From assembly GCA_963727955.1 (NCBI GenBank), contig CAVSII010000002.1, positions 62,001 to 126,000 of the forward strand: DNA of 64,000 bases. The letters are read 5' to 3'. Both the position numbers and the translations under genes were made by a program. Origin of the DNA: Bog-756 sp963727955. GTDB lineage: Bacteria; Actinomycetota; Acidimicrobiia; Acidimicrobiales; RAAP-2. Positions 17,347 to 25,393 of this stretch are shown in pieces; the first letter of the stretch is position 1, and each line of letters begins with the position of its first letter. Below the pieces are notes generated by a model, which saw only the letters and a list, made by a program, of their open reading frames with translations, searched no databases and was not told the origin of the DNA.

Positions 17347-18666
17347 TCAGATTGGTGTAGTATGGGGAGGTTTTTTTATTTGAAGGAACAGGGGTGGATG
17401 AAAGGCGGGGGATCGGCCCCGGGGGACGTCGCGGAAGGCGACGTTCCGGTCCAGCGCCGGCTCCCGGGGCATTCCGAGCACCCGTTCACTGATCACGTTG
17501 CGGGCCATCTCCGTGGTACCGCCGCCGATGCAGGGAATCTGGCGCATGAGGAAGTCCGTGCCGCACAGGCCCAGGTCTCCGTCGTCATCGGTCCAGGCGC
17601 CCCCGGCCTCTCCGGCGATCTCGAAGGCAATGGTCCGGATGCGGGTGGACGCCACGCCGGCGAAGAGTCTGCCGATCGCCGCCGACTGGTCGGCCATGGT
17701 TCCGGTGGCGATGCCGTTCCCGATCCTCCGTCGCAGCTGGCGGTCCACACCCTGGAGCATGAGTGCCTCGCCGACCAGTTGGCGGACCGAGGGATCCGAC
17801 TGGCGACCGGTGGCCCGTGCCACCTGATCCACGAAGAAGGCGTCTTCGCCCTCGTGCATGTTGCCGGCCGGTACCGTGACCAGCGGTGAATTCATGAGCA
17901 TGCGCTCGTGGAACATCCAACGGGTGCCCACTGTCCAGCCGTCATCGACTTCGCCGATGCGGTCGGAATCGGGAACGACCACATCGGTCAAGAACTCCTG
18001 GCAGAACTCCTTCGAGCCATTGAGCATCTCGATGCGATGGACGTCGACCCCCTTCTGGCCTATCGGGAGCATGAACACGGAAAGGCCACGGTGTTTGGGC
18101 ACGTCCCAGTTGGTACGAGCCAGGCACAATCCCCAGTCGGACCACCAGGCACCCGTCGTCCAGATCTTCGAACCGTTGAGTATCCACTCATCACCGTCGC
18201 GCACAGCGCTGGTGAGGGCCCCGGCTACGTCGGATCCGCCGCTCGGCTCGGACAGAAACTGCATCCAGATCTCGTCGCCCCGCAGGATGGCGGGAATGTG
18301 CCGTTGCTTTTGGTCTTCAGTTCCGAAGTCGAGGAGGACGGCGGCGCACGGCGAGAGGGTGGGTGCCTGCAGCCGCGCCGGGTACTCATAGCCGGTCAAC
18401 TCGGTGTTGAGGACGCGCTGGTGCTCAGGTGTGAGGCCCTGGCCCCCGTAGGCCCGCGGAAAGCAGACGCCGGCCAGCCCGGCCTCGAACAGCATGCGTT
18501 GGACCTCCCGGTCCCGGGCCACCGCGGCGAGCTCCTCCTCGTCGGTCCGGATGTTGCGGAGCGGGTCCACCATGGCGTTCGGCAACGCCGGTCGAAGGTG
18601 GGTGTGAATGAAATGGCGGGCCCGCTGTCTGAAGCTGTCGAGGTCCTCACGGTTCTCCGCCCTCAT
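17347..18666 (-). CDS. Acyl-CoA dehydrogenase, FadE type (pair 1, catalytic-like subunit)
   Basis: A 439-residue flavoprotein. FAD/substrate motifs are WMQFLSEPSGGSDVAGA and WILNGSKIWTTGA in the middle domain, with a C-terminal helical domain carrying GGGTTEMARN (Glu386 at the usual base position). ATG 18666 overlaps the stop of the partner gene (ATGA) and gives the family N-terminus (FRQRARHFIHTHLRPAL). The final 20 or so residues (after DVPRGR) look non-native and run into the damaged oxidase segment, so the true stop may have been lost. With the 18663-19802 gene it forms the kind of adjacent pair known to assemble alpha2-beta2 acyl-CoA dehydrogenases for sterol side chains and rings in actinobacteria. 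The substrate is not known. Confidence 0.9.
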   Translation of the reverse strand: MRAENREDLDSFRQRARHFIHTHLRPALPNAMVDPLRNIRTDEEELAAVARDREVQRMLFEAGLAGVCFPRAYGGQGLTPEHQRVLNTELTGYEYPARLQAPTLSPCAAVLLDFGTEDQKQRHIPAILRGDEIWMQFLSEPSGGSDVAGALTSAVRDGDEWILNGSKIWTTGAWWSDWGLCLARTNWDVPKHRGLSVFMLPIGQKGVDVHRIEMLNGSKEFCQEFLTDVVVPDSDRIGEVDDGWTVGTRWMFHERMLMNSPLVTVPAGNMHEGEDAFFVDQVARATGRQSDPSVRQLVGEALMLQGVDRQLRRRIGNGIATGTMADQSAAIGRLFAGVASTRIRTIAFEIAGEAGGAWTDDDGDLGLCGTDFLMRQIPCIGGGTTEMARNVISERVLGMPREPALDRNVAFRDVPRGRSPAFHPPLFLQIKKPPHTTPI

Positions 18667-19802
18667 GCCGGGACCGCCTGACGGTCGCCTGCGACGGCCA
18701 GCCGTCGGAGATGGTCTGCCGGTGTTCCGAAGAGGGTGCGGTTCAGGGTGTGGCGACGGAGAAAGAGGTGGAGATCGTGTTCGAATGTCACACCGATGCC
18801 ACCGTGCATCTGGACACAGTCCTGGATCAGCTCCGTGCCGTAGACCCCGATGAATGCCTTGGCCGCGGCCAGAAGCTCGTCGGCATCGGGGGATCGGGAG
18901 GCCACCGCCTCGACGGCGGCGTCGCTGATGGCGTGGCTCGCCTCCAGCCACGTCTTCATGTCGGCGAATCGGTGTTTGAGTTCCTGGTAGGAGGCGAGGG
19001 GCCGACCGAATGAATAGCGGTCGAAGGCCCATGCGACGGTCATGTCGAAGGCGGACTGCATGGTCCCCACCGACTCGGCACTGAGAATGGCCAGGGCGAT
19101 GGCCACCTGCCTGTCGATCTGCGCACCAGCGTCGCCGACGTCGCCAACAACTGCCGACAAGGGGATCCGGACATCATCGAACCTGATGACCGAGAACCGT
19201 CGGGTCATGTCGAGGGTATGCATGGGCGTGACCGACACGCCCGCCGCGCCCGCCGGAACGAGAACCTGGGTCCGTCCTGCCCCGGCCCGGCCCGACACCA
19301 GGAGATGGTCGGCCTGGACGCCAGATTCGACCGGTCGCTTGATGCCGTCGACCACCACGTGGTCGCCGTCGACCCGGATCTCCAAAGACAGGGCGCCGAG
19401 TCCGTCGTTGGGGCGTGGTTCCCCGAAGCACCAGGTGGCCACCGACGTTCCCGACAACAGGTCGTCGATCACCCCTTGATGGGCGCTGCCGTCAGTGTCG
19501 CTCAGGGTCGAGGTCACCACGTTGGTGGCGATGAGCGGCCCCGGTGCGGCGCGACGACCGAACTCGTAGGCCACCAGCGAGAGGTCGACCAATCCCTGCC
19601 CACTTATCGAGCCCCCGCCACGGTCTTCGCTGACCAGGAGGGACGTCCATCCCAGCTCGGCACCACGCCGCCAGTACTCCCTGTCGAAACCGTCAGGATG
19701 GTGGCGCAGCCGGCGCAGCTCCTCAACGGGGACCAACTCCCCGAGGAGCCTGGCCGTGGTGGCGGCAAACAGCTCCTGGTCGGGTTCGAGGGTCAACAGC
19801 AC
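18663..19802 (-). CDS. Acyl-CoA dehydrogenase, FadE type (pair 1, partner subunit)
   Basis: A 379-residue member of the same fold with a less conserved middle domain (VATWCFGEPRPNDGLGALS replaces the usual SEP..GSD motif). The C-terminal part is good (FDRYSFGRPLASYQELKHRFADMKTW, then QMHGGIGVTFEHDLHLFLRR, with the conserved Gly-Gly-Ile-Gly nucleotide-binding loop). This degenerate/complete pairing is the hallmark of heteromeric FadE enzymes, in which each subunit contributes part of the FAD site. ATG 19802 is the start. A 154-base gap separates it from the aldehyde dehydrogenase gene in the same orientation, so they may share a transcript. Confidence 0.9.
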   Translation of the reverse strand: MLLTLEPDQELFAATTARLLGELVPVEELRRLRHHPDGFDREYWRRGAELGWTSLLVSEDRGGGSISGQGLVDLSLVAYEFGRRAAPGPLIATNVVTSTLSDTDGSAHQGVIDDLLSGTSVATWCFGEPRPNDGLGALSLEIRVDGDHVVVDGIKRPVESGVQADHLLVSGRAGAGRTQVLVPAGAAGVSVTPMHTLDMTRRFSVIRFDDVRIPLSAVVGDVGDAGAQIDRQVAIALAILSAESVGTMQSAFDMTVAWAFDRYSFGRPLASYQELKHRFADMKTWLEASHAISDAAVEAVASRSPDADELLAAAKAFIGVYGTELIQDCVQMHGGIGVTFEHDLHLFLRRHTLNRTLFGTPADHLRRLAVAGDRQAVPA

Positions 19803-19854
19803 GTGTGGCTCCGTTCCTTCGTGACTCGGGGGTTCACATCATCCCCCTGGGTAG

Positions 19855-19871
19855 GTGGGGACGTTCCCCAC
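19855..19871. promoter_or_regulatory. Short palindrome upstream of acyl-CoA dehydrogenase pair 1
   Basis: GTGGGGA-CGT-TCCCCAC is a 7-bp inverted repeat with a 3-base centre in the 154-base gap between the aldehyde dehydrogenase stop and the FadE start. It could be an operator for the pair or a weak stem; there is no T-run. Confidence 0.35.
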
Positions 19872-19956
19872 GAAAGGGAGCGAAGTCCGGATGGGTCGTG
19901 TGCCCGAGCAGGCCACCCTCCTCCATGTGGGACAGGTGGGTCAATGCGGTCTCTCC

Positions 19957-21438
19957 TCAGCCGGCCGGCCAGGCCAGGGATTTCGCTTCGAGGTACTGGT
20001 CGAACCCGAGGATCCCGTTCTGGCGACCGATCCCGCTCTGCTTGTAACCCCCGAAGGGCAGGTCCGATCCATAGGGCATCCCTCCGTTGACGCTCAGCAT
20101 GCCGGCGCGCACACGCCGGGCCACGCCCAGCGAGCGCTCGAGGGATCCCGACATCACCCCCCCGCCCAATCCGTAGTCGCTCTCATTGGCGATCCGGACG
20201 GCGTCGTCGTCGTCCTCGAAGGGGATCACCACCAGGACCGGGCCGAAGATCTCTTCCTGGGCGATGGTCATTGTGTTGTCCACCCCGGCGAACAGGGTGG
20301 GCTCGACGTACCAGCCCTTGTCCAGATCGGTCGGACGGTGGCCACCCGTTACCAGGTTGGCACCCTCCTCCACCCCCCGCTCGATGTAGCCGAGGACGCG
20401 GGACCGCTGCTTGGCCGAGATCACCGGGCCCATGATCACGTCCGGACGCTGCGGGTCACCGTAGGGCACCCCGGAGAAGTAGCTGGTCAGGAGTTCGACG
20501 CCCTCCTCGTAGCGGGACCGGGGCAGGAGCATCCGGGTGGGGATGGCGCACCCCTGGCCGGCATGGGAGCAGACGGCCAGACCCGACATCATGGCCGTGG
20601 GGAAGTCGGCGTCATCGAGGACGATGGTGGCCGACTTGCCTCCGAGCTCGAGGAACAGTCGCTTGAGAGTGGCCGCCCCCTTCTCCATGATGCGCTTGCC
20701 CACGGCGGTCGAGCCGGTGAACGAGATCAGGTCGACCTTGGGGGACAGGGTGAGCTGTTCGCCGACCAGATGATCCGAGGAGGTGACGATGTTCAAGACC
20801 CCGGGGGGAATGTCGGTGTGCTCGGCCGCCACCCGTCCCATCAAGGTGGCGTTCCACGGAGTGTCCGGGGCCGGTTTGAGCACCACGGTGTTGCCGGTGG
20901 CGAGGGCCTGGGCCAACTTGGTCACGGACACCTCGAACGGGTAGTTCCAGGGGACGATGGCACCGACCACGCCGACCGGCTCCTTGAGGACGTGCCGCGA
21001 GTTCATGTTCCCCCGCATGTCCAAGGCATCGCCCAGGTCGGTGTCCCAGGCGTACTCGTCGATGAGCGCGGCCGGATAGGTGATGGCCGAGTCGAGCGGG
21101 ACATCGAGCTGGGGACCGCCGGTCAGCATCCGCGGGCACCCGACCTCCAAGATGAGCTGCTCCCGTAGCTCCTCCCGTTGGTCCGCCAGCGCCTCTTGGA
21201 ACTGGAGGAGGCACCGCTGTCGGAACGTCCGGTTGGTCGACCAGTCCATCTCGTCGAAGGCGCGCCGGGCCGCCCCTATGGCCAGCTCCATGTCGTCGGC
21301 AGAGGCGTCGGCCACCTGGCCCAGAACCTGCTCGGTGGACGGGTTTATGTTGTCGAACATCCGTCCCGAAGCAGCCTCGACCAGTTTGCCGTCGATCAAC
21401 ATCCGCGTCTCGGGGTTCACTGTCGGAGTTTCTGTCAC
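19957..21438 (-). CDS. Aldehyde dehydrogenase (NAD(P)-dependent)
   Basis: A 493-residue enzyme with all family marks: VPWNYPF (Asn165), KPAP (Lys188), the general base in LFLELGGKSA (Glu264), the nucleophile in HAGQGC (Cys297), EEIFGPVL and the C-terminal PFGGYKQSGIGRQNG. It oxidises an aldehyde to an acid using NAD(P), here probably an intermediate made by P450/alcohol dehydrogenase steps. The open frame begins at 21528, but GTG 21438 is preceded by GAGGAGAGGAGAGGA and gives the usual N-terminus. It is divergent from the SDR at 21784. Confidence 0.93.
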   Translation of the reverse strand: MTETPTVNPETRMLIDGKLVEAASGRMFDNINPSTEQVLGQVADASADDMELAIGAARRAFDEMDWSTNRTFRQRCLLQFQEALADQREELREQLILEVGCPRMLTGGPQLDVPLDSAITYPAALIDEYAWDTDLGDALDMRGNMNSRHVLKEPVGVVGAIVPWNYPFEVSVTKLAQALATGNTVVLKPAPDTPWNATLMGRVAAEHTDIPPGVLNIVTSSDHLVGEQLTLSPKVDLISFTGSTAVGKRIMEKGAATLKRLFLELGGKSATIVLDDADFPTAMMSGLAVCSHAGQGCAIPTRMLLPRSRYEEGVELLTSYFSGVPYGDPQRPDVIMGPVISAKQRSRVLGYIERGVEEGANLVTGGHRPTDLDKGWYVEPTLFAGVDNTMTIAQEEIFGPVLVVIPFEDDDDAVRIANESDYGLGGGVMSGSLERSLGVARRVRAGMLSVNGGMPYGSDLPFGGYKQSGIGRQNGILGFDQYLEAKSLAWPAG

Positions 21439-21783
21439 GGTCCTCTCCTCTCCTCGGGCCATCTTGTTGTGCTCCAACCATCCGGTGGTCGGGGACCCAC
21501 TGCTTCGACGTGGCCCCGATGTACGCACAGGGACCAGGACCCGTCGGGTGGCGGGCGGTCGGTGGTCGTCTCCCCAGGCCGGCCCTCATCCCGATAATAG
21601 CGTTTCGTCAGAGTGGCTGCCTTGGTCGGATAAGGCGGAAGTGGAGTTGTGGTTATTGGAGATGGTAGTTATCGTCAGGTCAGGGCGACCGGATCCGCCG
21701 GCGGGCGGCACCGGCCGAAGAGAGCCACGGGAGAGGGGACGGCACGCTCGTCGTGTTGCCGCCCACGGAGGAGGAAGGCAGTC
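21439..21783. other. Divergent intergenic region (aldehyde dehydrogenase / SDR)
   Basis: About 345 bases. The stretch 21590-21680 is AT-richer than its surroundings (a GATAATAGCG run near 21593 and TTATTGG...AGTTATC near 21654-21671) and is the likely promoter zone for both genes. A plus-strand open frame starting at 21649 covers part of it but has no homology before the SDR start. I see no clear dyad. Confidence 0.45.
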
Positions 21784-22554
21784 ATGCACGCAGAGGGACG
21801 GTCGGCCATTGTCACCGGCGGAGCCGGAGGCCTCGGGGAGGCGACGGTCCGCCGGTTGGTGGACATGGGCGCCCGAGTGGTGGTCTTTGACCGTGACGGC
21901 GACCGGGCCGCCGCATTGGCGGAGACACTGGGCGAGGGGGTCACCGCCGCCTCGGGGGACGTGACCGATGACGACGATGTGCTCGGAGCCGTCGAGGCGG
22001 CCCGATCCCTCGGGTCGCTCGGCATCCTGGTCAACGTGGCCGGTGGTGGTGTCGGGGGCGGTCGTACGGTGGGTCGGGGCGGGGTACCTCACGACAAGGA
22101 GTCCTTCGTCAAGACCATGGAGATGAACGCCACCGGGACGTTCAACACCACCCGCTTGGTGGCCGCCGCCATGGGCGAGGGCGAGCCCGACCCGGACGGC
22201 CAACGCGGCGTGGTCGTCAACACAGCCTCGATCGCCGGCATGGAGGGAAAGAGCGGACAGGTCGCCTACAGTGCGGCCAAGGCGGCCATCCTCGGGATGA
22301 CCCTACCCATGGCCCGGGATCTGGCCCCGATCGGTGTGCGGGTATGCGCCATTGCACCGGGGGTGATGGGGACGCCGCTCATGCTCGGTGCCCTCGAGCA
22401 TCTCAAGGAGGATCCGGCTCAGGGGATCGTCTTCCCCAAGCGGATGGGCCATCCCGAGGAGTTCGCTCTACTGGTGGAATCGATCGTCCGTAACCCGTAT
22501 CTCAACGGCGAGAACATCCGGTTGGACGGAGCTCTGCGGTTTACGGCCAAGTAG
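21784..22554 (+). CDS. Short-chain dehydrogenase/reductase (3-hydroxyacyl-CoA dehydrogenase type)
   Basis: A 256-residue classical SDR: nucleotide loop TGGAGGLG near the N-terminus, VNVAGGG, catalytic NTASIAG, and Tyr162-x3-Lys166 (AYSAAK). The C-terminal APGVMGTPL and NGENIRLDGALR complete the fold. The sequence style, with an inserted DPDGQRGVVVN before the Ser motif, resembles type II 3-hydroxyacyl-CoA dehydrogenases, which oxidise beta-hydroxyacyl-CoA or hydroxysteroids with NAD. ATG 21784 has GGAGGAAGG upstream. The next gene follows after 39 bases, so they are likely co-transcribed. Confidence 0.88.
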   Translation: MHAEGRSAIVTGGAGGLGEATVRRLVDMGARVVVFDRDGDRAAALAETLGEGVTAASGDVTDDDDVLGAVEAARSLGSLGILVNVAGGGVGGGRTVGRGGVPHDKESFVKTMEMNATGTFNTTRLVAAAMGEGEPDPDGQRGVVVNTASIAGMEGKSGQVAYSAAKAAILGMTLPMARDLAPIGVRVCAIAPGVMGTPLMLGALEHLKEDPAQGIVFPKRMGHPEEFALLVESIVRNPYLNGENIRLDGALRFTAK

Positions 22555-22593
22555 TTGTCGGAGGATGATTCCCAGCAGGAAGGGATCTGAGGC

Positions 22594-23547
22594 ATGCGCA
22601 TCGGCTTGATGATCGGCCCCGAGCGTGGGCGCTACCGGACCAAGGTGGAGCGGCTCCAAGCGGATGCCCGGTGGGCCGAGGAGTCCGGTCTGTCCACCGT
22701 ATGGATCCCCCAGATCCCGGACGAGTTCGATGCGCTCACCGCCGCCGCCGTCGTCGCCACCCAGACCAGCGGCATCGAGATCGGCACGGCGGTAGTGCCC
22801 GTGCAACCCCGACACCCGATCGCCCTGGTCCAGCAGATCCTGTCGGTCCAGGCGGTGTGCCAAGGGCGGTTGGCCGTCGGCCTGGGCGTGTCCCATCACT
22901 GGGTCATCGACGAAATGCTCGGTCTTCCCTACGAGCAGCCGGTGGCCACCATGCGCGCCTACCTCGACGTGCTCGACCAGGCCCTCGACGGGCCCGGGAC
23001 GGTGGATGTGGAGAACGAGCGCTTTCGTGTGCACAACCCGATCGACATAACCGACATCACACCCACCCCGGTCCTGTTGGCCGCCCTCGGCCCGTTGATG
23101 CTCAAACTGTGCGGTGAGCGGGCCGACGGCACCATCCTGTGGATGGCGGACGAAAGGGCCATCGGGTCGTATGTCGTTCCCACTCTGGTCCGTGCCGCCC
23201 AATCGGCTCAACGGCCGGCGCCCCGCGTCGTGGCCGGGGTCCCGGTGTGCCTGTGCGGCGACGACGAGGTCGACGTGGCCGTCGCACGCACCAACCGGAT
23301 TCTGGCCGAGGCCGAGGTCTCGCCCAACTACCAGCGCCTGCTCAACCAGGGTGACGCCCAAAGCGTCGGCGACATCCTGGTGGCCGGAAGCGAACAGAGC
23401 ATCAGGAAGCGGCTCCAGAGCTTTGGCGACGCCGGCGTGACCGATCTGTCGGTCAGGGTGGTGCCCATCGGGGAGACCCGCGACGAACGCATCGCTTCGT
23501 CCAAGCGCACTCGCAGCCTTCTGGCTTCGCTCGCCCCGTCGCTGTGA
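22594..23547 (+). CDS. LLM-class F420-dependent oxidoreductase
   Basis: A 317-residue TIM-barrel enzyme of the F420/FMN luciferase-like class (MRIGLMIGPERGRYR, WIPQIPDEFDALT, EIGTAVVPVQPRHP, GRLAVGLGVSHHWVIDEMLGL). The middle PVLLAALGPLMLKLCGERADG is characteristic of the F420-binding actinobacterial subgroup. It probably reduces or oxidises a carbonyl or double bond in a CoA intermediate. GGAAGGGATC precedes the start. The stop is followed directly by a perfect 22-bp hairpin. Confidence 0.88.
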   Translation: MRIGLMIGPERGRYRTKVERLQADARWAEESGLSTVWIPQIPDEFDALTAAAVVATQTSGIEIGTAVVPVQPRHPIALVQQILSVQAVCQGRLAVGLGVSHHWVIDEMLGLPYEQPVATMRAYLDVLDQALDGPGTVDVENERFRVHNPIDITDITPTPVLLAALGPLMLKLCGERADGTILWMADERAIGSYVVPTLVRAAQSAQRPAPRVVAGVPVCLCGDDEVDVAVARTNRILAEAEVSPNYQRLLNQGDAQSVGDILVAGSEQSIRKRLQSFGDAGVTDLSVRVVPIGETRDERIASSKRTRSLLASLAPSL

Positions 23548-23548
23548 T

Positions 23549-23601
23549 CCCTCTCGCTGGTGACCCCGCCATGGCGGACGGCGGGGTCACCAGCGAGAGG
23601 G
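23549..23601. terminator. Perfect 22-bp inverted repeat hairpin
   Basis: Arms 23549-23570 and 23580-23601 are exact reverse complements (22 bp) with a 9-base loop (ATGGCGGAC). The left arm begins two bases after the stop of the F420-type enzyme, and the next gene starts 28 bases after the right arm. No T-run follows. It is most likely a terminator or RNA-stabilising stem between two genes of the same orientation. Confidence 0.8.
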
Positions 23602-23629
23602 AGCTCGCACAACTGTTGGGCGGCCGGCG

Positions 23630-24412
23630 ATGACGGTCACGGTGATCACCGGCGCGGCCAGCGGCATGGGGCGGCTCTGTGTCGAGAGGCTGCGAGGGAC
23701 GACCGAGCATCTGGTGGCCGTCGATCTCCTCGCTCCTGAAATCGAAGGAGTGGTGGGGGTGGCCTGTGACGTCGCCGACCCGGGTGCCGTCCAACACCTT
23801 GTCGAGAAAGTGGCGGGGCTCGGCCCCTTCCGGGCGCTCGCTCACGCCGCTGGGGTCTCGCCCACCATGGCCGACGCCCGGCGCGTGCTGGAGGTCGACC
23901 TGGTGGGAACGGCCAATGTGCTCGACGCCTTCGAGCCGTTGGTCGGGCCCGGTTCGGCCGCCGTGTGCTTCTCCTCCAGCTCGGCCTACCAGATCGCCCT
24001 CCGGGGAATCGATCCCGGCATCCAAGCCCTGGTGTCCGATCCCCGCGGCCCCGGGTTTCTCGACCGCGCCGCCGCCCGCCTCCCGGACAGCGGTCTGGCC
24101 TATGCCTGGGCCAAGCGCGGCGTCATAGCGGTGGCTGGTCATGCCGCGGTGACCTGGGGCCGGCGGGGCGGACGGGTCACTTCGGTCTCCCCCGGACTCA
24201 TCGACACGCCCATGGGTCGCCAGGAGGCCGAACAGCAACCGATCATGAAGATCATGCTCGACAACACCCCTGTCGGCCGTCTCGGACAGCCCAAAGAAGT
24301 GGCCGCCGTCGTCGCCTTCCTCCTCTCCGACCACGCCTCCTTCGTCTCCGGCATCGACGTCCTGGTGGACGGAGGGATGCTCCAGGGCCTGACCGCCGCC
24401 TTCCCCGCCTAG
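23630..24412 (+). CDS. Short-chain dehydrogenase/reductase
   Basis: A 260-residue SDR resembling 3-alpha-hydroxysteroid dehydrogenase/carbonyl reductases: TGAASGMG loop, ACDVADP, HAAGVS, SSSSAYQ with an insert of about 45 residues before Tyr158-x3-Lys162 (YAWAK), SPGLIDTPM and GIDVLVDGGM. The inserted segment before the catalytic Tyr is seen in that group. It would interconvert an alcohol and a ketone with NAD(P). It lies alone behind the 22-bp hairpin and is convergent with the acyl-CoA dehydrogenase gene at 24424. Confidence 0.87.
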   Translation: MTVTVITGAASGMGRLCVERLRGTTEHLVAVDLLAPEIEGVVGVACDVADPGAVQHLVEKVAGLGPFRALAHAAGVSPTMADARRVLEVDLVGTANVLDAFEPLVGPGSAAVCFSSSSAYQIALRGIDPGIQALVSDPRGPGFLDRAAARLPDSGLAYAWAKRGVIAVAGHAAVTWGRRGGRVTSVSPGLIDTPMGRQEAEQQPIMKIMLDNTPVGRLGQPKEVAAVVAFLLSDHASFVSGIDVLVDGGMLQGLTAAFPA

Positions 24413-24423
24413 GCCGGATTTCT

Positions 24424-25393
24424 TCAGAGGGGTGGCCAGGCCGGGAGCTCCCGGCTGGCCACCAGCTGGCGTCCGAACTCGGCGGTGAGCGTCCGGGCCG
24501 CACCGAACAGCTCATCCAGGACCAGGGTGCGGAGCACGTAATGGTGCAGGTCGTGCTCGGTGGTGAAACCGATGCCGGCCAGAACCTGTTGGCAGTGACG
24601 GTCGGCCGTCCGGGCCGCCCGCCCGGCCAGGGCCTTGGCCATGCCGGCGCAGGAGGAGGGGGAATCCTCACGCCAGGCGGCATCGAGTGCGGCGTCGGCG
24701 GCCTCGACCGCCACCAGGGTGTCGGCCAATCGGTGTCGGACCGCCTGGAACTGGCTGATCGGGCCGCCCGAACTGGGTCCGCTCCACGGCGTGGACCCGG
24801 GCCAGTTCGAGCATGGCCCGGGCGGCGCCGACCAGTTGGTGGGCCACGGCCAGCCGGGCCTGAGCGACCGCCGCCGGCCACTGCCCCACACTGAGCTCGT
24901 TGCGGACCACGTAAGGCGTCCCCTCCTCGGCCACCACCTCCACCAGTCCCAGGCGCGGATCCATCCCCCGGACCGTCCGACGGGCCAGATCGGTGACCTT
25001 GACCTCGGCCACCACGTGGTGCTGGTCGGTGTCGGTCACCAGAAGCACGGTGTCCTCGCCGTCCGGTGAACCCGTCATCACCCCCTGGGCCGCCACGTGG
25101 CCTCCCGACCCCACCCCAGGCGGAGTGGCCCGGCCCAGGGGAGGCAGGATCCAGGAGCCGGAGGAACGGTGGGAGGGGTCCAGAGCGGAACCGATCACCT
25201 GCGACAGCGCCGACGAGCTGGTGTTGGTCGCCCCCTGTAGGTCGAACAGAGAGGACACGGCCGTTCGTGGGTCGGCCACCAGCGCTTCAGCCCACCCGAG
25301 ATCTTCGAGGGCGGCGTCGAGGGCCGCACCGGAGTGGGCGGCGCAGGCCTGGTGAAGGCTTCTTTCGAACAGGGAGCGCTCCTCGGCGTCCAT
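24424..25393 (-). pseudogene. Acyl-CoA dehydrogenase, FadE type (pair 2, partner subunit), frameshifted
   Basis: From ATG 25393 the frame gives MDAEERSLFERSLHQ and continues through ARVHAVERTQFGRP. The rest (ISQFQAVRHRLADTLVAVEA, then GIGFTTEHDLHHYVLRTLVL) is in the next frame to a stop at 24424. The break lies in a C-run read on the minus strand at about 24771-24773, where one extra base explains it. Repaired, it would be about 322 residues and would keep the conserved FGRPISQFQAVRHRLAD helix and the GIGFT loop. Its start overlaps the stop of the full-length partner at 25393. Confidence 0.82.
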
